Assembly: GCA_904395845.1 (NCBI GenBank)
Contig: CAJFOH010000077.1
Coordinates: 1-32,605 of the forward strand
DNA: 32,605 bases
Direction: 5' to 3'
Source: an uncultured Lachnospiraceae bacterium
Lineage (GTDB): Bacteria > Bacillota > Clostridia > Lachnospirales > Lachnospiraceae
Under the pieces are notes generated by a model. The model was given only the letters and a program-made list of their open reading frames with translations. It did no database searches and was not told the DNA's origin. Below are positions 1 to 7,569 of this stretch, piece after piece (positions within the stretch are counted from its first letter, which is position 1; every line of letters starts with the position of its first letter). Made by a program: the position numbers and the translations under genes.

Positions 1-373
1 AAACGCAGGAGCAGAGAAAAGAAAAGGATAGCATGTATGAACTGTCCGCAAAAAATGACCGACTGATGTTGCCGTGGCAGATGAATAATACTCTAAACAT
101 AATTTTCTCCTATCTCAAAATGACCTGTAATGTGGTGTTTAGGGTGTTTTTCTTCTATCTACAAGAGCATGATTTTTCGTTGCGTGAACTACACTTTTTA
201 CAAAATAGTGCAAAACTAGGCAAATCAATGCCGTGTGTAGTATTAAAATCGTAATAGAAATAAAAGGTTATTACTACCAAAACTCATCAACTGCTGCCAA
301 AAAACAACATATGAAATATCGTAAAAATTACAATTTTCTTCACTTATTCATCAATTGGACAATCTGGGATTTT

Positions 374-598
374 TTATCTTCTTAAATCATCAAAATACAT
401 CATAATCAAACCTGATCCGAATATAAGTACAAAAATCGTCATAGTCAAAAAAGCTAGAACAACCAACCTTATAATTGTATTTTTTTCATCATCAGGATTC
501 CTTTTCTTTCGAATAAAGTAAAAAGGTAACATTAATATTATTAGTATAGTTGTCCCTCCTAAAATGATAGGGAAAAATGTGTTTATTAAAGTTATCAT
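374..598 (-). CDS. small membrane protein, function unknown
   Basis: 74-aa ORF with two hydrophobic segments; SD-like aggaaa upstream of the start on the minus strand. Confidence 0.5.
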   Translation of the reverse strand: MITLINTFFPIILGGTTILIILMLPFYFIRKKRNPDDEKNTIIRLVVLAFLTMTIFVLIFGSGLIMMYFDDLRR

Positions 599-713
599 CT
601 TTATTTTTCCTTTCCCAATTAGTCAGTGTAAAAAACTACCATTTTTCTTATTCTAAAATACTATAGAAACCTTGTTTTTTAGGGAAACTTTTTTAATAGC
701 ATTGACCTCTTTT

Positions 714-1322
714 CTAATCTTCATCTGGAGCCTGCCCATCATGTGCAAGCCACTTACATTCTGTGATTTCCATATTTGTAAATGTAGCTTTAAAAGAAGA
801 TTCTTCTGGACTACAAGCATATATTCCAAACCAAATCTCATCAGTAGCCTTATGCATATGACAGATTCTCATCTGATTATACTTGACACCATCTTCAGAA
901 CACTCAATGCAATAGTCATCTTCTCGTCTACTAAATCTATACCACATTGACTTAATGTTGGCATCTATCTCTGTCGTAGCCCAATCTGAATAGCCATTAT
1001 TTGTTACTACACTACCAAGATGTTGAAAATCATCATTCTCATATTCAATAGAACCCTTCAGCCAGTTCTCACTATCTAAATACATTACCACACCACACTG
1101 GTCAAAACGCACTTTACTATCGAATTCCGTCTTTACAACAAAGGAAAAAAATTTTTCTGAAGTATTTATTTGAAGAACAGGTGCATTATCATTTCTAAAA
1201 TAATAGTAGGTACGTTGCCATAAATCAGTATATGGATTTGTAATTATTTCAATTTTATCTTCTGATATAGTATAATTCTTAGGTTCTCTCGTCCATTTCC
1301 ATTGCTTATTATCTATTTTCAT
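714..1322 (-). CDS. DUF1349 domain-containing protein (concanavalin-like fold)
   Basis: 202-aa ORF; WKWTREPKNYTI, FDQCGVVMYLDSENWLKGSIEYEND, SVVTNNGYSDWAT and W(F)GIYACSPEESSFKATFTNMEI resemble the DUF1349 family. Confidence 0.8.
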   Translation of the reverse strand: MKIDNKQWKWTREPKNYTISEDKIEIITNPYTDLWQRTYYYFRNDNAPVLQINTSEKFFSFVVKTEFDSKVRFDQCGVVMYLDSENWLKGSIEYENDDFQHLGSVVTNNGYSDWATTEIDANIKSMWYRFSRREDDYCIECSEDGVKYNQMRICHMHKATDEIWFGIYACSPEESSFKATFTNMEITECKWLAHDGQAPDED

Positions 1323-1500
1323 TTTACAGCCCTTTCATAGTTAAATCAAAATTTAGTCCTGAACAACACTTCGTCTAATTTACTATTTATCATATCACAA
1401 CACCTGCTTTTTTACCACAAGAAATAGACCTCGGTTACGACAATATGATATTTACATCTCCTCTTTGTATGTGATAAACTATGATTATCCATTTTGGATA

Positions 1501-1560
1501 CCTCCGTGTTTTATAAATTTGGTTGGCGAACCTTTATTTATTATAACACGGAGGTTTTTT
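1501..1560 (+). terminator. hairpin with T-tract (terminator-like)
   Basis: Perfect 10-bp inverted repeat cctccgtgtt (1501-1510) / aacacggagg (1545-1554) followed by TTTTTT; loop holds a nested ggtt-ggcg-aacc hairpin. Confidence 0.5.
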
Positions 1561-1632
1561 CTGAATCTAAAGACTACCTAGAACCCACCTGCATAGCGGT
1601 GGTATTTATTGCTTATTAAACCAATTAAAATA

Positions 1633-1658
1633 GCGGAGTGCTTATCGTAACACTCCGC
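1633..1658. terminator. hairpin, possible terminator
   Basis: Perfect 8-bp inverted repeat gcggagtg / cactccgc with inner tta/taa pairing; flanking T-runs are weak on both strands. Confidence 0.35.
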
Positions 1659-2089
1659 AAAAAGCCTAATGGATTTGAGAAAAATTTATCTAGGATACCC
1701 ATACATAAAAAGTCCCATCGGGTTGCGCATGGAAATCAGAGGCGTGGTGGGTTCTGTTAACATTATTATACTAATTTTGTAGTTACTATCAAGATTTCTT
1801 TTTCAAAAAATATTATTTTCCTAGTTATTGAGTATTGGCATTCTTTTTGAACTAAAAAAGAAAATCTGGAATAACTATATACTATCACTAATAACACTCC
1901 TGCTACTAAATCTCATACTTTATCTAGGGATAACTTTTCTAATATTAATTGAAAATATACCAACTGGTCGAACTACTAAGTAACCTAAATTTCTTTATAG
2001 ATATGCTTTTCTAAAATATTCCATACATTGTGCAAGAACACGAAATAAATACCTAATAATATGAAAGAATAGGTATGTAAAATGTTATA

Positions 2090-2758
2090 TTATTTATATC
2101 CATATATAATACAAATATTTTCCTTTTCATCATATTCATATGAGATAGAATACCGATTTAAAATACTATAAACTTCCTCTTTCTTATCTTCTATTATTAC
2201 TGTTGGCTCTACCAATCTACCATTATATTTTATTTCTTTTATCTCACATAAAATATGAAACCATTCAATAGCAGCCTTGTTCATTGGTTCAAAAAGTTCA
2301 TCCCCCTGTATATTCCAATAGATTGTTGGATTATCATTTTCAAAAAGTGTTTTATATTGAATTGGAATCTTAGGTATTTGTTCTTTTATTGCTTTTATTA
2401 ACTCATTCCACTTTGTGTTATTCATATAAGAAGTAAGATTCCTATCTTCTACTACTTTTCTAATTTTTTCACTCAACGTTTTTTTCCCCTTATACTTTCC
2501 ATTTTCAATCTCATCTATCATCTTTTGCATACTTTTAAATAATGTATTATCTATTTTTCTAAAATAGTATTCCTCAGAGATTACCTCACTATTTCTTTGC
2601 ACACAGTACCAACCATTATGATGATACCAACCTGATACAATAAAATGAAAATCTCCTTTCCATTTTATATCAAATAATATAGGACCTCTCTTATCATCAT
2701 ATGGCTGGATTTTCCCACTTCTTGGATTTAATTGTTCACATAATATGTCATAAAGCAT
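2090..2758 (-). CDS. hypothetical protein, DUF6678-like C-terminal half
   Basis: 222-aa ORF; MNNTKWNELIKAI...YWNIQGDELFEPMNKAAIEWFHIL resembles DUF6678-type proteins; family call is from memory. Confidence 0.5.
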   Translation of the reverse strand: MLYDILCEQLNPRSGKIQPYDDKRGPILFDIKWKGDFHFIVSGWYHHNGWYCVQRNSEVISEEYYFRKIDNTLFKSMQKMIDEIENGKYKGKKTLSEKIRKVVEDRNLTSYMNNTKWNELIKAIKEQIPKIPIQYKTLFENDNPTIYWNIQGDELFEPMNKAAIEWFHILCEIKEIKYNGRLVEPTVIIEDKKEEVYSILNRYSISYEYDEKENICIIYGYK

Positions 2759-3075
2759 ATCTATTTCACTCCTTTTTAAAAGAAACCCTATCTATAATTA
2801 TCTACTTCTTTAATATATTGTTTTATACTAAAATATGATTCCTATACCTATTGGTTATTTCATCTCTTACCTCTTTGTTACTTTTAAAAACATATTTTAT
2901 ATATTTTACTACAATAATTTTCTGTTATTATCAAAATCAAATTTTCTTAGTCATTTTTACTATCTCAGTAATTATAAATACTTCTTAAATACTTGTTTCA
3001 TATTAGTACAAATATATTTAATAGAATCAATCCTTTTTTACAAGTCTTTTATTCTTATTACCTATACTTGTATAT

Positions 3076-4029
3076 CTATTTAATTAGGGAAGCAATCCTT
3101 ACCGCCGCTGCCATTCCTCCATCTCCATAAGATGGACTTTTTACAAAGTCTTTTGATATTTGACTTATACTTTGATTTTCTAATAGGGCATGCCCTATCT
3201 CCGTTTCCCAACCATAAAGCCTAGACATAGAAATTGACTCTAGCCCTAATATCACATCTATCATATTTTCTTGATACGATTTTTTATGCTTTTCCATAAT
3301 AAAACGCATTAACTCTAAACGCTTTTCCATACTTTTTATATTGGCAGATGCAGGTGCTGTACGATAACAAATTAGTGGCTTTGGAACAATTCCAATATGT
3401 GCGTTTGAATTTGTTTCTAACATACTTAAAAAGAAGTCCCAATCTTCAAATCCTTGTCGCATTGAGTTATCATAACCACCACTTTTTTCCCATATTTCAC
3501 GGCGTAACATGTGAGTAGCTGGACAACAATTTCTAGGAAGGAAACTTACAATATCCCCTCCACTTGCACAAACAATAGAATCAAGAACACCAAAGGTGTG
3601 CATCCATGATGATGCAGCAACCATAGTAGGTTCTTCCATAGCAAGTTCTCCCATAGAAGAATTTTCTACTAATAACTGACGAACTTCCTCAATGTAAGAT
3701 GGCTCTAGTTTATCATCTCCATCAAGTATAAGCACCATAGGGGACTGTGTCTTGCTAATACCTGTATTTCTTGCTTTGGATACTCCTCCATTTGACTGAT
3801 GTACCACGGTAATCGGTACAGGAATGTTTTTATCTTCTTTAAGATGTTCTAATATCTCAATAGAATCTCTATCGGTAGAACCATCATCTACAACAATAAT
3901 GTTTGCTGGCAACATTGTTTGATTGCACAAAGAATATACCGCCTCTAAAATCATATCTTTTTGATTATAACTTGTAATTACTGCTTCTACATCGTTTGCA
4001 ATACATCTATTGTTTTTCATATTTATCAT
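3076..4029 (-). CDS. glycosyltransferase family 2 protein
   Basis: 317-aa ORF; VEAVITSYNQKDMILEAVYSLCNQT, VVDDGST, HQSNGGVSKARNTGI and ILDGDD motifs of GT-A GT2 enzymes. Confidence 0.93.
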   Translation of the reverse strand: MINMKNNRCIANDVEAVITSYNQKDMILEAVYSLCNQTMLPANIIVVDDGSTDRDSIEILEHLKEDKNIPVPITVVHQSNGGVSKARNTGISKTQSPMVLILDGDDKLEPSYIEEVRQLLVENSSMGELAMEEPTMVAASSWMHTFGVLDSIVCASGGDIVSFLPRNCCPATHMLRREIWEKSGGYDNSMRQGFEDWDFFLSMLETNSNAHIGIVPKPLICYRTAPASANIKSMEKRLELMRFIMEKHKKSYQENMIDVILGLESISMSRLYGWETEIGHALLENQSISQISKDFVKSPSYGDGGMAAAVRIASLIK

Positions 4030-4101
4030 TCCTCCTAATATACATTATAATATTTTGCTACATTTATAGTTCTGCTTAATTTATTGAATCATTAATGTAT
4101 C

Positions 4102-4839
4102 CTAATCTTCATAGGAAATTCTAAAATAATCAAGATAAGCCTTATATCTATCTTGTGCCGAAAGGCAAGTATCTGTTAAATAGCCTCTTTCTCTATCCCA
4201 TTCTTTTAATCCACGATAATAGAACATTTTTAAATTATCTTCTATAAGAAAAGGCACAATATGATTTCTTAAACATTCCTTAAACATAATTAGCCTTCCC
4301 ACCCTACCATTTCCATCTTGAAACGGATGTATTCGCTCAAAATTAACGTGAAATTCTAAGATATCCTGAAAAGTTTTTTCCTCTATTTGATTATATTCTA
4401 ATAGCAACTTTCTCATAGCTATCTCAACATTTTCTGGCATTACTGCTTGCATTCCACCAACTTCATTTGGCATTTTTTTATAATCCCCTACTGCAAACCA
4501 CTCATTTCTAGAATCACTAGTTCCTGACTTCAAAATATAATGGAGCTTTTTTATAAATTGTTCTGATAATGGTAAATGGGCTTCCTCAATAACTATGTCA
4601 ATGCATCGAAAATGGTTTGATGTTTCAATAATATCATCCACATTAACTGCTTGATTTTCTACACCTATTGTATTGGTTTCAAAAATATATCTTGTCTGCT
4701 CATGTGTTAAACAACTACCCTCCATATGATTTGAGTTAAATGTAAAATCAATTTGTGTTTTATGATAAATCCCACCAGAATATTTTCTTTTTTTCTCTTC
4801 TTTTAAAACTTCTAATAATGAATTTCTCTTGAACTCCAT
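4102..4839 (-). CDS. Fic family protein (predicted AMPylase) with N-terminal inhibitory motif
   Basis: 245-aa ORF; Fic motif HPFQDGNGRVGR and N-terminal SNHMEG matching the (S/T)xxxE(G/N) inhibitory helix. Confidence 0.93.
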   Translation of the reverse strand: MEFKRNSLLEVLKEEKKRKYSGGIYHKTQIDFTFNSNHMEGSCLTHEQTRYIFETNTIGVENQAVNVDDIIETSNHFRCIDIVIEEAHLPLSEQFIKKLHYILKSGTSDSRNEWFAVGDYKKMPNEVGGMQAVMPENVEIAMRKLLLEYNQIEEKTFQDILEFHVNFERIHPFQDGNGRVGRLIMFKECLRNHIVPFLIEDNLKMFYYRGLKEWDRERGYLTDTCLSAQDRYKAYLDYFRISYED

Positions 4840-4956
4840 TTGCCTTTTCTCCTTTACAATCTAATCTATTATAAGGTATCAACTATCTTTTATTCCTATT
4901 ATTATATCACTTTGTATCGGAGACTAATAGGAAAATATTACTACATATTTCCCTTC

Positions 4957-5406
4957 CTACAAACGTTTTCTCCATTCCATTTCTATCTCTGATAACTTCC
5001 CAGAACAATTTACGTTTCCTGTTTCACAAAATCCCATTTTTTTATATAAACGTTTGGCATTTTGATTATTTTCCAAAATCCAAAGTCTTGGACAAGCCTT
5101 ACATCTACTTATGGCAAAGGTAAGAAGTTGTGAACCATATCCTTTTTTCTGATGTTCTGGTAAAATGTATAAATCTTCTATAACACTTTCTGGGGAAATA
5201 GAAATCACTCCAACTGGTATTTCTTTCATTAATAAATAAAATTCATATCCTTTGTCTATTTTCTTTTGAATATATTCTTGTTGACGCTTTGGGGTATGTA
5301 AAAGAATAAAATCTTCACTACAAAATTTACGATGTGACTCTTGCCATGAAATAGCATGAACTTTAGAAGCCTTATTAATATGCTGTTTATCTACTTTTAT
5401 AATCAT
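4957..5406 (-). CDS. GNAT family N-acetyltransferase
   Basis: 149-aa ORF; LYILPEHQKKGYGSQLLTFAI acetyl-CoA loop and NQNAKRLYKKMGF motif. Confidence 0.92.
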   Translation of the reverse strand: MIIKVDKQHINKASKVHAISWQESHRKFCSEDFILLHTPKRQQEYIQKKIDKGYEFYLLMKEIPVGVISISPESVIEDLYILPEHQKKGYGSQLLTFAISRCKACPRLWILENNQNAKRLYKKMGFCETGNVNCSGKLSEIEMEWRKRL

Positions 5407-5699
5407 TGCTTTTCCTCCTCATACCTATATCGTTCAAGTACTTTTCTATTTCCATTTTATCACTTTTAAAATTTCATTCCACTATTTTTTTCAAATAATT
5501 TTTATCTATATGTTTTATTATAAGTATTTCAAATTATAATTCACCGTTTAATATTTTTTCTTCCATACTCTATTCAACATATACTTTTATTATTCTTTAA
5601 TTCATTTGACATCTCTATATTTCCTAACTATAATACTTTTATGACCTTATTTATATTTTAAAATATTGTAATATTAATATAATCAGATAGGAGTGTGTT

Positions 5700-7010
5700 A
5701 TGGTTACTTACATCCTTGATTCCACAAAATCAGAACCTTATTACATCCAAATTTATAACTATTTAAAACGAGATATTGAACAAGGAACGATTAAAACAGG
5801 GGAGAAACTTCCTTCTAAGAGAGCATTATCCGCTCACCTTGGAGTAAGTGTAATTACTGTTGAAAATGCGTATGGACAGCTACTTTCTGAAGGCTATATA
5901 AAATCCATTGCTAAAAAAGGATATTTTGCTGAAGAAGTCACCGTTACTCATTATAAAAAAAGTGAAAACAAACCTTCAAGAAATGATGATGAACCGGAAG
6001 AAAAAGAACCGGAAAATCAATTATTCCCCTTTTCTATCTGGGCAAAATTAATGCGAGAAGAATTATCCTATCATCAAGAAAAACTTCTTACTAAACCATC
6101 ATTTCAAGGAGTTTATGAACTTCGTGTTGCTATTTGTGAACATTTAAAAAAGTTTCGAAATATGAATGTATCACCCAATCAAGTGGTAGTTGGTGCTGGA
6201 ACCGAGTATTTATACCTTTTAATTCATACATTATTTGGTGGCAATTATACTTTTGGGGTAGAAGACCCTGGATATGAAAAAATCTCTCATATTTACGAAG
6301 GACAAAATATTACTTGTAAAGCAATTCCTATGACAGATGATGGAATTGATATCGACTATTTAAAACAAACACAAGTAGATATTTTACATATTTCTCCTTC
6401 TCACCATTTTCCAACTGGTGTAGTTACTAGCATTGGAAAACGCTATGCTTTATTAGAGTGGGCATCTCACTCCCCTAGCCGATACATTATTGAAGATGAC
6501 TATGATAGTGAATTTCGATTATCTGGAAAGCCAATTCCATCTATGTATAGCATTGATGCCATTGACAAGGTGATTTATATGAATACCTTTAGTAAAAGCC
6601 TTGCCTCCACCATACGAATTAGTTATATGGTACTTCCAAATGCACTCTTAGATAAATTTCACCAAGCTACTTGGTATTACTCTTGTACCGTATCTACCTT
6701 TGAGCAATATACACTTGCAAGATTTATTAAAGAAGGATATTTTGAGAAACATATTAACCGAATGAAAAAGTACTACAAGGAACGTAGGGATTGCCTATTA
6801 AAAGAAATTAAGAACTATGATATTTTTAAACATTCTGTTGTATCTGGTGAGAATTCTGGACTTCACTGTGTCATTACCTTTGACACTTTATTGTCTGATG
6901 AAGATTTAAAACATACTGTGGAGCAATACGGATTTCGTGTTGGGCTATTAAAAGAGTATTACAAGGAAAAGAAACAGATAGACACCCATACGTTGATTTT
7001 TTACTATTAA
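5700..7010 (+). CDS. MocR/PdxR-type regulator (GntR wHTH fused to aminotransferase-like domain)
   Basis: 436-aa ORF; GntR-type N-terminus (IYNYLKRDIEQGTIKTGEKLPSKRALSAHLGVSVITVENAYGQLLSEGYI) plus PLP-fold domain with YNTFSKSLAS-like lysine region (NTFSKSLASTIRISYMV); SD aggag at about 5690. Confidence 0.92.
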   Translation: MVTYILDSTKSEPYYIQIYNYLKRDIEQGTIKTGEKLPSKRALSAHLGVSVITVENAYGQLLSEGYIKSIAKKGYFAEEVTVTHYKKSENKPSRNDDEPEEKEPENQLFPFSIWAKLMREELSYHQEKLLTKPSFQGVYELRVAICEHLKKFRNMNVSPNQVVVGAGTEYLYLLIHTLFGGNYTFGVEDPGYEKISHIYEGQNITCKAIPMTDDGIDIDYLKQTQVDILHISPSHHFPTGVVTSIGKRYALLEWASHSPSRYIIEDDYDSEFRLSGKPIPSMYSIDAIDKVIYMNTFSKSLASTIRISYMVLPNALLDKFHQATWYYSCTVSTFEQYTLARFIKEGYFEKHINRMKKYYKERRDCLLKEIKNYDIFKHSVVSGENSGLHCVITFDTLLSDEDLKHTVEQYGFRVGLLKEYYKEKKQIDTHTLIFYY

Positions 7011-7012
7011 AA

Positions 7013-7047
7013 AATCCCTAGAAGATTAACACTTCTAGGGATTATTT
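7013..7047 (+). terminator. rho-independent terminator of the MocR-type gene
   Basis: 12-bp perfect stem aatccctagaag / cttctagggatt followed by attttac. Confidence 0.75.
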
Positions 7048-7083
7048 TACTATTTTATACCCTTTTTTTATAACTAAAAAAAG

Positions 7084-7377
7084 CTATATATTCAATAATG
7101 ACATAAGAATATCAGATACATACAACTTCATTGCTAATAACTGGATAACTAAACCAATACAACAACCAAAGGATGATGTTTTTAGTCCTTTTTTCCAATC
7201 CGCTATTATTCCTTCAATAGAAATGATTAAACCAATGATTAAACTGAAAATTAATGATGTACTAATTAATGTAATACCCAACTTTGTACATAACAATACA
7301 CAACCAATATTTATAATTCCAAAAATAATGCAACCTTTCCATGATGGTATGTGCTTTTTTGACCCTTTCGTCCCCAT
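7084..7377 (-). CDS. small membrane protein, function unknown
   Basis: 97-aa ORF with several hydrophobic segments. Confidence 0.6.
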   Translation of the reverse strand: MGTKGSKKHIPSWKGCIIFGIINIGCVLLCTKLGITLISTSLIFSLIIGLIISIEGIIADWKKGLKTSSFGCCIGLVIQLLAMKLYVSDILMSLLNI

Positions 7378-7480
7378 TTCTAACTTACCTCCATTTACAA
7401 TTCATATTTACTATCCACACTCGTTCTATTTTTCTTTCATTTATTCTATCATAGTTATTCCACTCTTTCCATAGAAAACG

Positions 7481-7514
7481 AAAAAAGAGATAACACTTAT
7501 TTTTGTGTTATCTC
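7481..7514 (-). terminator. rho-independent terminator of the GH3 gene
   Basis: On the minus strand gagataacac-aaaaataa-gtgttatctc then TTTTTT. Confidence 0.75.
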
Positions 7515-7569
7515 AAAGTCCATAGTGTCCTTACCTACTATCCAATATTTTTTCCTTACCTACGGTCAG

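Noticed and set aside
33-254. 73-aa plus-strand ORF at window start
   Set aside because: No recognisable motif; AT-rich translation. The first ~80 bp may belong to a truncated gene but cannot be assigned
2835-3083. 82-aa plus-strand ORF
   Set aside because: Low-complexity Phe/Tyr/Ile-rich translation of AT-rich intergenic DNA, no RBS or family signal
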